DNA of 64,000 nt from Methylocapsa sp. S129. Lineage in GTDB: Bacteria; Pseudomonadota; Alphaproteobacteria; Rhizobiales; Beijerinckiaceae. Location of the stretch: assembly GCF_009765995.1 (NCBI RefSeq), contig NZ_LMUI01000020.1:302296-366295 (forward strand), written 5' to 3'. A program made the position numbers and the translations under genes. Position 1 is the first letter of the stretch. The number at the start of each line of letters is the position of its first letter. Of this stretch, positions 48,158-57,918 are shown one piece after another. The notes beneath the pieces were generated by a model. The model searched no databases, had not been told where the DNA came from, and saw only the letters and a list, made by a program, of their open reading frames with translations.

Positions 48158-48745
48158 TTACTTCTTGCGAAACGCGTCGATCGAAACAACCTTGGCCGCT
48201 TCTGACTTTTCGGTCGTTTTGGCGGCGGCGGGACTTGGCGACGAGTCCGAAGGTTTGGCGGGCGCGAGCGCTTTTGCCATCGGCGTCGGACTCAGGTTGC
48301 GTTTGGAAGGCGGTCCCGCCTCGCTCTCGCCTTTGCCCGCCGAATTTGGGATTGTCTCAGGAGTTGGGGCCCCAGCCTCCGCAACTTCGGGCACCATGAA
48401 TTTGAAACCGAATGTCGGCACCGAGGGATCGCTGAAACCCGTTATCGCGGCAAATGGAATAGCAAGCCGTTCGGGCTTTCGCGAAAAAGACAAACTGACT
48501 TCAAAACCTTCGCCATTGACCGATAGATCCCAAAACTCGTGCTGGAGAATGATCGTCATCTCATCGGGGTATTTCTGGCGCATGGCCGCGGGAATAGTCA
48601 CTCCCGGCGCGCGCGTCTTGAAAGAAATATAGAAATGATGATCGCCGGGCAGGCCGTTGCGGGCCGCATCGCCGAGCACCTTGCGAACCACTGAGCGCAA
48701 GGCCTCTTGAACCAGAAGATCGTATCGAATGTGATCGGTAGGCAT
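48158..48745 (-). CDS. sspB: SspB family ClpXP adaptor (SspB-alpha)
   Basis: The 195-residue protein has the SspB substrate-binding fold: DHIRYDLLVQEALRSVVRKVLGDAARNGLPGDHHFYISFKTRAPGVTIPAAMRQKYPDEMTIILQHEFWDL in outline, then VSLSFSRKPERLAIPFAAITGFSDPSVPTFGF. After about residue 120 a disordered Pro/Ala/Ser-rich linker leads to a short terminal motif (VVSIDAFRKK), as in adaptors that dock on ClpX. SspB delivers tmRNA-tagged proteins to ClpXP, and the tmRNA gene lies directly upstream on the same strand. ATG at 48745 is preferred over 48775. Confidence 0.92.
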   Translation of the reverse strand: MPTDHIRYDLLVQEALRSVVRKVLGDAARNGLPGDHHFYISFKTRAPGVTIPAAMRQKYPDEMTIILQHEFWDLSVNGEGFEVSLSFSRKPERLAIPFAAITGFSDPSVPTFGFKFMVPEVAEAGAPTPETIPNSAGKGESEAGPPSKRNLSPTPMAKALAPAKPSDSSPSPAAAKTTEKSEAAKVVSIDAFRKK

Positions 48746-48833
48746 TGTAAAACTGCGCTCGCGCTTCTCCTTCAAGAATTAGCGGAGTGAGGCGGCCAAT
48801 GCAATTGCGGGCTTGGAGAGTCGAAGACCTCAG

Positions 48834-48865
48834 AAAAGTGGAGGCTTCTGTTGCCAGGCGCCTCC
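48834..48865 (-). terminator. Terminator of the tmRNA gene
   Basis: On the minus strand GGAGGC (48865-48860) and GCCTCC (48845-48840) form a stem around a 14-base loop, followed by A-C and four T residues (48837-48834). It lies at the expected 3' end of the permuted ssrA transcript, about 90 bases before the sspB start. Confidence 0.65.
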
Positions 48866-49145
48866 GGACCCCGCCTAAAGGTGCGAACCCTCAGGACTTG
48901 ATTTCCAGTACCAGCACCGCATTACGCGGCGAGGGCCACCGGGGCATAGTTGTCATTAGCAACTATAGGTTTGACCCGATAACGGCGGTATCATGCCGGG
49001 CAAAAGATCACCCTTTACATCCCTCGTCGAACCTATTTCGCCCCCGCCAAAGCCCGCTTTCCGCAGCGGGTTTTGGTGGAGGCGCCGGGTACCGCCCCCG
49101 GGTCCGAAAGACTTATTCCGATGCCCATTTATCGCCATAGCCGTC
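48838..49145 (-). ncRNA. ssrA: Circularly permuted tmRNA (two-piece, alphaproteobacterial)
   Basis: Read on the minus strand, the acceptor piece comes first. It has a T-arm (CCGGG, loop GGCGGTA, CCCGG) followed by CGCCTCCACCA, ending at 49074. A 28-base spacer (49073-49046) is removed. The coding piece then starts at 49045 with GGGGGCGAAATAGGTTCGAC, the counterpart of the normal tmRNA 5' end; its first seven bases pair with CGCCTCC of the acceptor arm. The resume codon GCU is at 48960-48958, and the tag reads ANDNYAPVALAA with a UAA stop at 48924-48922. tmRNA rescues stalled ribosomes and tags the product. The 5' end of the acceptor piece (near 49145) is approximate. sspB, encoding the adaptor for the tag, is next. 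Confidence 0.95.
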
Positions 49146-49226
49146 TTGCGACGGCAGAGCCAACATAGGCGCTGCATCCCTCGTTGGGAAGGGCCAATTG
49201 GGAATTGTCTTAAGGTTTTGGGCTGC

Positions 49227-50819
49227 TTAGCCCGCGCCGGCCTTAACGAGCTTATAAACGATAGCGTCGACCAGCGCCTGGAACGATGCGTCGATGATGT
49301 TGCCAGAGACGCCGACGGTCGACCAGCGCGCGCCCGACGAATCGCCAAATTCGATCAAAACACGGGTGACCGCGTCGGTGCCTCCCTGAAAGACCCTCAC
49401 GCGATAGTCGAGCAATTCGAGATCTTCGATATGGCGCTGATAGGCGCCGAGATCCTTGCGCAGGGCAAGATCGAGCGCATTGACAGGACCATTGCCTTCG
49501 GCGGCGGAAATTAGCGTTTCTCCGTGAATTTTGATCTTCACCACGGCCTGGGAGGCGGAGACGAGCGCGCCGCTGGCGTTGAACTTGCGCTCGACATTGA
49601 CGCTAAAGCCCTCGACCTCAAAGAAAGCCGGCGTCTCGCCAAGCGCGCGCCGCGCGAGCAATTCGAAAGAAGCGTCGGCGCCTTCATAGGCATAGCCTTC
49701 CGCCTCCTTGGCTTTCACTTGGTCGAGCAGGAAGGACAGCCTGGGGTCGTTGGCGCGCACTTCGACGCCAAGACGCGTGAGCTGGGCGACGAGATTGGAT
49801 TTACCCGCCTGGTCCGAAACCAGAATGGCGCGTGTGTTGCCGACGCTTTCGGGCGGCACATGCTCATAAGTGCGGGGGTCTTTGGCCAGTGCGGACGCGT
49901 GAATACCGGCCTTCGTCGCAAAAGCCGAGGCGCCGACATAGGGCGCGTGGCGATCGGGCGCCCGATTGAGCAGCTCGTCGAACGTATGCGATATTTTCGA
50001 AATGTCGCTTAGCGCCTCAGGCGTGACGCCGGTCTCGAAGCGCGCGTTCAATTCGGGCTTCAGGAGTAGCGTTGGGATCAGCGATATCAGGTTCGCATTG
50101 CCGCAGCGCTCGCCGAGCCCATTCAAGGCGCCTTGAATCTGACGGACGCCCGCGCGCACAGCCGCCAATGAATTGGCGACGGCGTTTTCGGTGTCGTTGT
50201 GAGCATGAATCCCCAGATGGTCGCCAGGAATGACGCGGATGACTTCGCCCACGATACGCTCGACTTCATCAGGCAGCGTGCCGCCATTGGTGTCGCACAG
50301 CACCACCCACCGTGCGCCGGCCTCGTATGCCGTGCGGGCGCAGCTCAAGGCGTACTGGGGATTGGCCTTGTAGCCGTCGAAAAAATGTTCGCAATCGAGC
50401 ATCGCCTCGCGGCCCGCTTTGACCGCCGCCCTCACACTGAGTTCGATGCTCTCCAGATTCTCGTCAAGCGTACAACCCAATGCGACATGAACATGATAGT
50501 CCCAGGATTTGGCGACGAAGACGATCGCGTCGGCGTCGGCGGCAAGCAGAGCCGCGACGCCTGGATCATTCTCCGCCGATCGTCCCGGGCGTTTGGTCAT
50601 GCCAAAAGCCGCAAAGCGCGCATTGGTTGTGGGCTTGCGCTCAAAGAATTTTGTGTCAACTGGATTGGCGCCGGGATAGCCGCCTTCGACATAGTCGACA
50701 CCCAGGCGATCCAGCAGAGCGGCAATCTGGCGCTTGTCTTCGAGAGAAAAATCAACGCCCGTCGTCTGCGCGCCATCGCGCAGGGTCGTGTCGAAAAGGT
50801 AAAGGCGTTCGCGCGTCAT
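49227..50819 (-). CDS. cimA: (R)-citramalate synthase
   Basis: The 530-residue enzyme is of the DRE-TIM family: LFDTTLRDGAQTTGVDFSLEDK at the N-terminus, VEGGYPGANPVDTKFF, GIHAHNDTENAVANSLAAVRAGVRQIQGALNGLGERCGNANL with the metal-binding HAHND, and a C-terminal LeuA dimer domain from about residue 400. The pattern DGAQTTGVDFSLEDK fits the TIGR00977 citramalate synthases rather than LeuA; these condense acetyl-CoA with pyruvate for isoleucine synthesis. Feedback by isoleucine is likely from the C-terminal domain. Confidence 0.92.
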   Translation of the reverse strand: MTRERLYLFDTTLRDGAQTTGVDFSLEDKRQIAALLDRLGVDYVEGGYPGANPVDTKFFERKPTTNARFAAFGMTKRPGRSAENDPGVAALLAADADAIVFVAKSWDYHVHVALGCTLDENLESIELSVRAAVKAGREAMLDCEHFFDGYKANPQYALSCARTAYEAGARWVVLCDTNGGTLPDEVERIVGEVIRVIPGDHLGIHAHNDTENAVANSLAAVRAGVRQIQGALNGLGERCGNANLISLIPTLLLKPELNARFETGVTPEALSDISKISHTFDELLNRAPDRHAPYVGASAFATKAGIHASALAKDPRTYEHVPPESVGNTRAILVSDQAGKSNLVAQLTRLGVEVRANDPRLSFLLDQVKAKEAEGYAYEGADASFELLARRALGETPAFFEVEGFSVNVERKFNASGALVSASQAVVKIKIHGETLISAAEGNGPVNALDLALRKDLGAYQRHIEDLELLDYRVRVFQGGTDAVTRVLIEFGDSSGARWSTVGVSGNIIDASFQALVDAIVYKLVKAGAG

Positions 50820-50831
50820 TGGATTGAACCG

Positions 50832-51347
50832 CTAGTGAAGCTTGGATGTCGGGGGGCGGGCGGGGTCAGCCGCGACCAATGGCTTGAGCATCGTCGTGTT
50901 GGCGAGCCATTCGTCGTCCAGCTGGATCAAATTGCGCCGCTGCGCGACAAAGCCCTGGTTTTCGAAGCTTGCTTTGGCGGTGTCGCTGACTTCGCTGGTC
51001 AGTTGCTTGGCGCCGCGCCCCTTCGCGAGCCGCGTCAAGGCGTCGATCAGAAGGGCGCCGACGCCGCGCCGCGCGAATTCGGGATCGACGTAGAGCATGT
51101 CGATGACATCAGCGCCTTTCAGGCTGCCAAAACCGATCGGCTCGCCCGAGATCGTCGCAACCAGAGTGAGGGATTTTGCGAGGCGCGCGCCAAAGGCCGC
51201 GACATCATCCGCCGTCGCAGCCCAGGCTCTGCGCTGTTCGTCGCCGTAATCGTCGCTCGTCAACGCCTCGATGCTGGCGCGAAAAATCGCTGCGCAGCGG
51301 GCGGCATCGGAAGGCAGATACGGGCGCAGGGCGGGAGTCGTGCTCAT
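50832..51347 (-). CDS. GNAT-family N-acetyltransferase
   Basis: The 171-residue protein has the GNAT fold: [23 protein letters not shown], a strand [73 protein letters not shown] with the acetyl-CoA loop R-R-G-V-G-A near residue 100. The ATG at 51347 overlaps the cysS stop (ATGA). The substrate is unknown; coupling to cysS is probably not functional. Confidence 0.9.
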   Translation of the reverse strand: MSTTPALRPYLPSDAARCAAIFRASIEALTSDDYGDEQRRAWAATADDVAAFGARLAKSLTLVATISGEPIGFGSLKGADVIDMLYVDPEFARRGVGALLIDALTRLAKGRGAKQLTSEVSDTAKASFENQGFVAQRRNLIQLDDEWLANTTMLKPLVAADPARPPTSKLH

Positions 51348-52867
51348 CGCTTGAACTCCCATGTCGTGCCGTCCTTGGATTCTTTAAGGACGACGCCGAG
51401 ATCGGCGAGCTGATCGCGAATCTTGTCGGCTTCGGCGAAGTTCTTTGCCGCACGAGCGGCTTGTCGACTTGCGATCAACTCGTCGACGCGCTTCTGAGTC
51501 GACGAATCTTCAAAATGCGTTCCGTCCGCTTTCTCGGTGGCGACAGCTTTATCCGATGCCCTGATGCCGTCCATGACGCTCTCATAGAGCCTCCGAGTTA
51601 GGCTGGTCGGATTGCAGCTGAAGCCCAGAAAGGTCAGGGAAGCGCTAAGAGCTGCTCTGTCTCCCGTTTTTGCAAGCTCATGCACCCTGACGAGAGCGCC
51701 GTGCGTATTGAGATCGTCAAACAGCGCTTCCAGGATCCCCCGGTCGATCGTTCCGTGGGAAGATGCTTCGGTGGCGATGAGACCGTACCATTCACGGAGG
51801 TCTTTGAGCGCTCGCTCTAGCTCTTTCACGGTCCAGTCGATCGGCTGGCGATAGTGCGTGCGCAGCATTGCGAGCCGCAACACATCGCCCGGCCACGTGC
51901 TGTCTCCGAACTTCCCGGTCTCCAAAAGGTCGCGAATGGTGACGAAATTGCCGAGGCTTTTCGACATCTTCTCGCCTTCGACCTGCAGGAAGCCGTTATG
52001 CATCCAGACATTGGCCATACGCGTCGTATTGAAGGCGCAGCAGGACTGAGCGATCTCATTTTCGTGGTGAGGGAATACGAGATCGATGCCGCCGCCGTGG
52101 ATATCAAAAATATTCTTGGTCGGATCGTCGCAGGCCAGCCCGCCGCCAAACGGCGTGAGCAGCTTGGCCATGGACATGGCGGAGCACTCGATATGCCAGC
52201 CCGGCCGTCCAAGAGGGACGATGCCGCAGGGGCTCGGCCAGCCGGGTTCATTCGGCTTCGACGGCTTCCACAGCACGAAATCCATCGGATCGCGCTTGTA
52301 GGGCGCGACATCGACGCGCGCGCCGGCGATCATCTCGTCGAGTGAGCGTCGCGCCAGCGACCCGTAGCGAGGCGCGCCGGGATAATTGTCCATCGCGACG
52401 GGGGAAAACAGCACATTGTCTTCGGCGACATAAGCGAGGCCGCGCGCCACGAGCCGCTCGATGATCGCGACCATTTCGACAATGTGGTTGGTCGCACGAG
52501 GCTCTTGATCCGGCGGCAAGCAGCCTAGCGCGGCGACATCTTCATGGAATTGCCGCTCCGTCGCTTCCGTGACCTTACCGATCGCGTCATTCAGCGGAAG
52601 GTCGGGAAAGTCGCGTGCGGCGCGAGCGTTGATCTTGTCGTCGACGTCCGTGATGTTGCGGGCATAGACGACATGGTCAGCCCCGTATCGATGCCGCAGC
52701 AGTCGATAGAGAACGTCGAACACGATGACCGGGCGCGCATTGCCGATATGGGCGTAATCATAGACCGTCGGACCGCAGACATAGAGGCGCACGTTTCCGG
52801 GGTCGATGGGTTCGAAAACCTCTTTCGACCGGGTCAGCGTATTGTAGAGCTTCAGTGGTCTCGACAT
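51344..52867 (-). CDS. cysS: Cysteinyl-tRNA synthetase
   Basis: CysS charges tRNA-Cys. The 507-residue class I enzyme has [35 protein letters not shown] with the zinc-binding Cys and HIGN, the zinc ligands in GWHIECSAM and HHENEIAQS, and the KMSKS loop [14 protein letters not shown]. Motifs and length are typical of the family, with the common alphaproteobacterial insert. The 300 bases upstream hold its promoter. Confidence 0.97.
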   Translation of the reverse strand: MSRPLKLYNTLTRSKEVFEPIDPGNVRLYVCGPTVYDYAHIGNARPVIVFDVLYRLLRHRYGADHVVYARNITDVDDKINARAARDFPDLPLNDAIGKVTEATERQFHEDVAALGCLPPDQEPRATNHIVEMVAIIERLVARGLAYVAEDNVLFSPVAMDNYPGAPRYGSLARRSLDEMIAGARVDVAPYKRDPMDFVLWKPSKPNEPGWPSPCGIVPLGRPGWHIECSAMSMAKLLTPFGGGLACDDPTKNIFDIHGGGIDLVFPHHENEIAQSCCAFNTTRMANVWMHNGFLQVEGEKMSKSLGNFVTIRDLLETGKFGDSTWPGDVLRLAMLRTHYRQPIDWTVKELERALKDLREWYGLIATEASSHGTIDRGILEALFDDLNTHGALVRVHELAKTGDRAALSASLTFLGFSCNPTSLTRRLYESVMDGIRASDKAVATEKADGTHFEDSSTQKRVDELIASRQAARAAKNFAEADKIRDQLADLGVVLKESKDGTTWEFKR

Positions 52868-53167
52868 TTCATCTTCACCAGCCGCGCGAATGCGGATTCA
52901 GACCGGCTGGATCGTCGCTTTTCATGACTTCAATTGGAAAAGACGCGCGCCAGCCAGCAATAGTGCTAGCTGCAAATAATAATGATCCGGCAAAGGCGGA
53001 ATTGGCGCGTCATGCCGCCACCTTTCCCGCGGGCCGCGGCGGAAGTCAAGCCGAAATGGTCTTGAAGGGGCGCGACCTGCCCGTTAACCCCGCATTCATA
53101 GCGTGGCTTCAGGATTGCCGATGGAGGCGGTTCCGCTTCGTCGAGATCATGAAATCCAGAGTCTGAC
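52868..53167. other. Gap without a supported gene
   Basis: The 300 bases between cysS and the next gene are divergent promoter space. Short frames on both strands (for example minus 52966-53181) lack an SD and any family motif. No T-box or other recognisable leader was found for cysS, which is usual in alphaproteobacteria. Confidence 0.55.
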
Positions 53168-53479
53168 ATGCGTCGTTTCAAGCTGTGGCCGGCAATTCTC
53201 CCGTTTTTTATCGCCTTGGCGCTCTGCGCCGGCTCGGTGGGTCAGGGGCAGGCCGCCGAAGGAAACACCTTCATCATAGCCGCCGCGGAAGGCTACGGCG
53301 TCGAGGATTGCCTGGCGGAGGGTGGGGAATGCGGACACGTCGTCGCTGACGCCTGGTGCGAGGCGCATGGCCACGGGGCCGCGATTTCGTTCGGGCTCGC
53401 TGAGGACGTCACCAACGCCATTCCGGCCAGCGCGGCCAGCAAATCAGGCGCCCCCTACATCGTTCGGTGCGGCGAATAA
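53168..53479 (+). CDS. Small exported protein with four cysteines
   Basis: The 103-residue protein has a signal peptide (KLWPAILPFFIALALCAGSVGQGQA, cut before AEGNTF), then IIAAAEGYGVEDCLAEGGECGHVVADAWCEAHGHGAAISFGLAEDV and a terminal PYIVRCGE. Four cysteines in the mature part suggest two disulfides. Similar proteins recur in Hyphomicrobiales next to creA. The function is unknown. It ends 16 bases from the convergent creA gene. Confidence 0.8.
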   Translation: MRRFKLWPAILPFFIALALCAGSVGQGQAAEGNTFIIAAAEGYGVEDCLAEGGECGHVVADAWCEAHGHGAAISFGLAEDVTNAIPASAASKSGAPYIVRCGE

Positions 53480-53494
53480 GGCCAACCCAATCGG

Positions 53495-54019
53495 TCAGCG
53501 CAGGAAATCGCCGCACTTCTGGATATCACCGCTTGCGACGCCCCAAGGTTGAATTGGAACGCTCGAGGTCGAATTCTTCGGTGATCCGTCGACCAATTTG
53601 TCAGTATAGACCATATAAATCAATATGTTGCGCTTGGCGTCGCACCCCCGTACGATCTGCATCTTCTTGAAAAACAGCGACCGGCGCTCGCGGAAGACCA
53701 CATCGCCCTGCTCGAACTTCTCCTTGATCTTGATGGGACCGTATTGCCGGCACGCCAAGGAAATGTCCGAGGTCTGTTCCGCCAATCCAAAGGCGCCCGC
53801 AAGGCCGCCTTTCTCAGGCGCGGTGTAATGACAGGCGACGCCGTCGATTGCCGGATCGTCGACGCCGTAGACCGCAAGCTTGTCGTTCGGGGTCAACAAT
53901 TTGAATGTCGTGGATTTCCGGAAGATGAGATCGGGCTCATCGGACTCTGCCCTCGCGGGGACCGCGACCATTAGCGACGCAACAAATCCGAGACAAACAA
54001 AGACGGTTCCATATCTCAT
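53495..54019 (-). CDS. creA: CreA family protein
   Basis: The 174-residue exported protein has a signal peptide (VFVCLGFVASLMVAVPARA) and the CreA domain: KSTTFKLLTPNDKLAVYGVDDPAIDGVACHYTAPEKGGL, then EQTSDISLACRQYG, FKKMQIVRGCDAKRNILIYMVYTDKLVDGSPKNSTSSVPIQPWG. The family is periplasmic and widely conserved with no defined biochemical role. ATG at 54019 is set by the signal peptide; the open frame continues upstream. Confidence 0.9.
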   Translation of the reverse strand: MRYGTVFVCLGFVASLMVAVPARAESDEPDLIFRKSTTFKLLTPNDKLAVYGVDDPAIDGVACHYTAPEKGGLAGAFGLAEQTSDISLACRQYGPIKIKEKFEQGDVVFRERRSLFFKKMQIVRGCDAKRNILIYMVYTDKLVDGSPKNSTSSVPIQPWGVASGDIQKCGDFLR

Positions 54020-54249
54020 CGCGCCGCTCCAACCCCTCACAGGCGCGACAAGATTCACGCCAGACTCGCCAACAAATCGCGTCCCTACATAGGGAACTTG
54101 ACTGACGGCGCAATACCGCTCGGTGGCGGACCTGGCGGGTGTCTCCATAGCGGTGCGACCGAATAGCCGCCGCGCCGGTTGATAGCCTGCCCATCCTCGC
54201 CTAAGAAGCCGCACTAGAGAGTGCTGAGGCGCCATGGGGTCCGGGCCGC

Positions 54250-55545
54250 ATGAATGTTTTGATTATTGGCTCGGGTGGAAGAGAGCATGCCCTGGCCATC
54301 GCTCTTGCCAAATCACGCTCATTGACGCGGCTGTTCATCACCCCCGGCAATCCGGGGACAGCGACCGTTGCGGAAGCTATTGTGCTTGATGTCGCCGACC
54401 ACAGCGCAGTGGTGAGCCTGTGTCAGTTATTGTCCATCGGCCTCGTCGTCGTCGGCCCAGAAGCGCCGCTGGTGGCCGGAATCGCCGACGATCTTTCCGC
54501 TGCCGGGATCGCCTGTTTCGGCCCGGGCCGCGCCGCGGCGCAGCTTGAGGGGTCGAAGGGCTTCACCAAGGATTTTTGTCGCGATTTTGGCATTCCAACC
54601 GCCGCCTATGGTCGTTTCGACAGGATGGATGCGGCGCTATCTTTCGTGCGCGCGAAAGGCGCCCCGATCGTCGTGAAAGCCGATGGTTTGGCGGCGGGCA
54701 AAGGCGTGGTCGTCGCCACCACGCTGGCGGAAGCCGAAGCGGCCGTCCGTTCGATGTTTGATGGCGGTTTTGGCGCCGCCGGCGCTGAAGTCGTCATTGA
54801 GGAATTTCTTGAAGGCGAGGAAGTGTCTTTCTTTGCGCTCAGCGATGGCGAGCGGGCGGTCGCCTTTTCCTCCGCCCAGGACCACAAGCGCGTGGGAGAT
54901 GGAGACACGGGCCCTAACACCGGCGGCATGGGCGCCTATTCGCCGGCGGCGATCATGACGCAAGACATGAGCGCACGCGTCATGCGCGAAATTATCGCGC
55001 CGACAATCGCCGGCATGCGCAAGCGCGGCATGCCTTTTCGTGGCGTCCTGTTCGCAGGGCTGATGATCGGCGCGGATGGGCCAAAGCTGATCGAATATAA
55101 TGTTCGCTTTGGCGATCCAGAGGCGGAGGTCGTGCTGACGCGGCTGGAGAGTGACCTTCTCGACCTGTTGTTTGGGTGCGCGCGAGGGTGCCTACCGGAA
55201 GGGACGCCGCAATTCTCAAACGAAGCGGCGCTGACCGTCGTGCTCGCTGCGCGCGGCTATCCCGGCGCTGTGATCAAGGGCTCTGAAATTCGGGGAATCG
55301 AAGTGGCCGCCAGGCTTCCTGGTGTAACGGTTCATTATGCAGGCGCTCGTCGGGATGGCGTACGCCTTCTCGCCGATGGCGGCCGCGTCCTCGCTGTCAC
55401 TGCCACGGGCAAGAGCGTCGCACAGGCGCAGTCGCGCGCTTATGCCGCAGTCGATGCGATCGACTGGCCAGGGGGGGTCTGCCGTCGCGATATTGGCTGG
55501 CGGGCCGTGGCGCGCGAACGTGCGCATAGCCTTCCGAGGGTTTGA
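54250..55545 (+). CDS. purD: Phosphoribosylamine-glycine ligase
   Basis: PurD makes glycinamide ribonucleotide, the second step of purine synthesis. The 431-residue ATP-grasp enzyme begins [20 protein letters not shown] and has [69 protein letters not shown] and [27 protein letters not shown]. The length and order of motifs are normal. The patatin gene begins immediately after its stop. Confidence 0.97.
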   Translation: MNVLIIGSGGREHALAIALAKSRSLTRLFITPGNPGTATVAEAIVLDVADHSAVVSLCQLLSIGLVVVGPEAPLVAGIADDLSAAGIACFGPGRAAAQLEGSKGFTKDFCRDFGIPTAAYGRFDRMDAALSFVRAKGAPIVVKADGLAAGKGVVVATTLAEAEAAVRSMFDGGFGAAGAEVVIEEFLEGEEVSFFALSDGERAVAFSSAQDHKRVGDGDTGPNTGGMGAYSPAAIMTQDMSARVMREIIAPTIAGMRKRGMPFRGVLFAGLMIGADGPKLIEYNVRFGDPEAEVVLTRLESDLLDLLFGCARGCLPEGTPQFSNEAALTVVLAARGYPGAVIKGSEIRGIEVAARLPGVTVHYAGARRDGVRLLADGGRVLAVTATGKSVAQAQSRAYAAVDAIDWPGGVCRRDIGWRAVARERAHSLPRV

Positions 55546-56403
55546 GTGGAGCCAGCGCGCCAAAACGCAGACGAATCCTCTTCGCCTTCTATCGCCATAG
55601 CGCTCGGCGGAGGCGGGGCGCGCGGTATTGCGCATATCGCGATACTCGAAGCTCTCGACGAATTGGGCGTGAAGCCGCGGGCGATGTCAGGCACGTCGAT
55701 CGGCGCGATCCTCGGCGCCGCTTACGCTGCGGGAATCGAAGCCAAACACTTGCGCGCTCATACGCTCGCCATAATGCGCAAGCGTTCGGAGGTAATGGGG
55801 AAACTGCTGAAAGCGCGCGTCGGCCGCTTCACCGATATCGTCCTGCGTGGATTCGCTAATCCTGTTCTGCTCGACGCCGAGCTTTTCCTCGATCTGTTCT
55901 GGCCCGATGCAATGCCGGAGCGCTTTGAGGATCTGGCGATCCCGCTTCAGGTCGTCACGACGGACTTCTATGATCGTTGCGAGGCGGTCTTTTCGACAGG
56001 CCTTCTGTCGCCAGCGGTCGCCGGATCGATGGCCATTCCGGGTCTGATCAAGCCCGTGGAAATGGACGGGCGTGTGCTTATTGACGGCGGCGCCGTCAAT
56101 CCTTTGCCCTATGACCTTCTCTTTGAGGCGGCTGATATCGTCATCGCGATTGACGTCACTTTCGGAGGTCCGCGCCAACGACGAAATCCTGCCCCCTTTG
56201 AGGCAATGTTTGGCGCGGCGCAGATCATGCAGGGCGCCATAACGTCGGAAAAATTAAAACTACGCGCGCCCGATATTTTAATGAGGCCGATGGTCGAGCA
56301 ATTCCGCGTGCTTGATTTCTTCCGGGCGGCCCAGATATTGCGTGCGGCGGAATCGGCCAAGGAAGACATCAAGCGAAAGCTCGCCGCCCTGCTTGACCCC
56401 TGA
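55546..56403 (+). CDS. Patatin-like phospholipase (RssA-like)
   Basis: The 285-residue protein shows the patatin Ser-Asp dyad: oxyanion loop LGGGGARGIAHIAILEALDELG, nucleophile elbow MSGTSIGAILGAAYAAG with the Ser, and the catalytic Asp in VLIDGGAVNPLPYDLL. It has no signal peptide and probably hydrolyses acyl lipids in the cytoplasm. The GTG start directly follows the purD stop, so it is translated from the same message. It converges with fmt. Confidence 0.9.
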   Translation: MEPARQNADESSSPSIAIALGGGGARGIAHIAILEALDELGVKPRAMSGTSIGAILGAAYAAGIEAKHLRAHTLAIMRKRSEVMGKLLKARVGRFTDIVLRGFANPVLLDAELFLDLFWPDAMPERFEDLAIPLQVVTTDFYDRCEAVFSTGLLSPAVAGSMAIPGLIKPVEMDGRVLIDGGAVNPLPYDLLFEAADIVIAIDVTFGGPRQRRNPAPFEAMFGAAQIMQGAITSEKLKLRAPDILMRPMVEQFRVLDFFRAAQILRAAESAKEDIKRKLAALLDP

Positions 56404-56407
56404 CGAG

Positions 56408-57340
56408 CTATATGAACTTCGCGCCCGGCGAGATCTGCGCGCCGCGCTGAAATTCTTGGCCGGACATCGCAGCTCTGCCAGCGCGCTGCGCCTCAAGAAT
56501 TCGTATCGCGCCGCCGCCGCCGCAGGCGACCGTCGGCGCCTCGTCGATCACCGTCCCCGCGGGGCCGGCGCCCTCGACCGCGGCTGCACGAAGAAACTTC
56601 ACACGTTCCGCGCCCCGGCCGAGATCGATCTCGGAATAGGCGCCGGGGCTTGGAGAGAGCCCGCGGATATGATCGCGTATAGCTGCCGCACTCCAACGCC
56701 AGTCGATGCGCGTCTCGCTCTTGTCAATCTTGCGCGCGTAGGTCGCCCCGTCGGCGCTCTGGTTGTGAAAGGCAAGGCTTCCCTCAGCCAGTGCCGGCAA
56801 AGCGCGGGCCATCAGCGCCGCGCCACTATGGGCGAGCGCCTGTGCGATTTCGCCGGCCGTAGCGCCCCGATCGATGGCGATACGCTCTTCGAGGGCGACG
56901 GGACCCGTGTCCAGCCCTTCTTCCATACGCATCACGCTTACGCCGGTCTCGACGTCGCCGGCCATGATGGCGCGCTGAATGGGCGCTGCGCCGCGCCACC
57001 GCGGCAGCAGGGAGGCATGCAAATTCAGACAGCCGAACGCGGGCGCGGCGAGGACGGCGCCGGGAAGGATCAGGCCATAAGCGACCACCACCGCGACATC
57101 GGCGCCACGCGCCCGGAATCCATCTTGCGCCTGTGGATCTTTCAAGGTCGCGGGGGTCAGCACGGGTATCGAGAAGCGCTCGGCGACTTCGTGGACCGGC
57201 GTCTTCGTCGGCGCCAAGCCGCGGCGGCCCGCGGGCTTTGGCGCGCGGGTATAGACGGCGACGACATTGTGCCCCTGCCGGATGATCTCGAGAAGCGTCG
57301 GCGTCGCGAAATCGGGGGTGCCCATGAAGACGATGCGCAT
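56408..57340 (-). CDS. fmt: Methionyl-tRNA formyltransferase
   Basis: Fmt adds the formyl group to initiator Met-tRNA. The 310-residue protein has MRIVFMGTPDFATPTLLEII at the start, PTKTPVHEVAERFSIPVLTP, the catalytic GCLNLHASLLPRWRGAAPIQRAIMAGD with Asn and His, and SVMRMEEGLDTGPV; a C-terminal beta-barrel follows. ATG at 57340 gives the family start. The usual partner def is not adjacent. Confidence 0.96.
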   Translation of the reverse strand: MRIVFMGTPDFATPTLLEIIRQGHNVVAVYTRAPKPAGRRGLAPTKTPVHEVAERFSIPVLTPATLKDPQAQDGFRARGADVAVVVAYGLILPGAVLAAPAFGCLNLHASLLPRWRGAAPIQRAIMAGDVETGVSVMRMEEGLDTGPVALEERIAIDRGATAGEIAQALAHSGAALMARALPALAEGSLAFHNQSADGATYARKIDKSETRIDWRWSAAAIRDHIRGLSPSPGAYSEIDLGRGAERVKFLRAAAVEGAGPAGTVIDEAPTVACGGGGAIRILEAQRAGRAAMSGQEFQRGAQISPGAKFI

Positions 57341-57462
57341 GATGAAAGGGCGATAGCATCGGCCCGGTCGAGCGTCAAAACACGCGTGCTTGCGACCGCT
57401 ATGGCGTTTTGCCATGAACTGGGTTCAAGTTCGCTTTCCGAATCCCTCACCCCAGCGGCTCG

Positions 57463-57894
57463 ATGATCGATCCGAACAATCCCTCCTTCTCGCCAGACGG
57501 AAATCACCGGTTCATTCTGCGCGTTTACTATGAGGACACCGATTTCTCGGGGCGCGTCTACCATGCGTCCTATCTGCGCTTCCTCGAGCGCGGACGAACG
57601 GAATGGCTGCGCAGCCAAGGGTTTGAACAGCGCGAACTTGCAGCGGGCGCCGCCATTGTTTTTGCCGTGCGCCGCCTTGAGATCGACTATCTCAGGCCGG
57701 CTTTGATGGATGAGTTGCTGACGATTGAAACAAGGATTGACGCGGTTGGCGGCGCCTCGATCGATTTCGCGCAAGCGGTTTTTCGCGGCGATGAGAAACT
57801 CGTCAAAGCCTTTGTCTGCGTCGCGGCGCTGTCTAGCGGTCGTCCTGTGCGCCTCCCCAGAGACATGAGAGAGCGGTTTTCCGCGCCGAGGTGA
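57463..57894 (+). CDS. ybgC: Acyl-CoA thioesterase YbgC (Tol-Pal associated)
   Basis: The 143-residue hot-dog-fold enzyme has the 4-hydroxybenzoyl-CoA thioesterase signature RVYYEDTDFSGRVYHASYLRFLERGRTEWLRSQG with the catalytic Asp. YbgC is normally the first gene of the tol-pal cluster. Here it is followed instead by convergent phage-like genes, so tolQ is not adjacent; either the cluster is elsewhere or it was separated by the insertion of the phage-type genes. Confidence 0.93.
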   Translation: MIDPNNPSFSPDGNHRFILRVYYEDTDFSGRVYHASYLRFLERGRTEWLRSQGFEQRELAAGAAIVFAVRRLEIDYLRPALMDELLTIETRIDAVGGASIDFAQAVFRGDEKLVKAFVCVAALSSGRPVRLPRDMRERFSAPR

Positions 57895-57918
57895 CGGCGA
57901 CGAGAGAAGTGTGCGCAC

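Noticed and set aside
50199..51413. Long plus-strand ORF opposite cimA and the GNAT gene
   Set aside because: Antisense shadow; spans two genes with intact motifs and the overlap of their neighbours.
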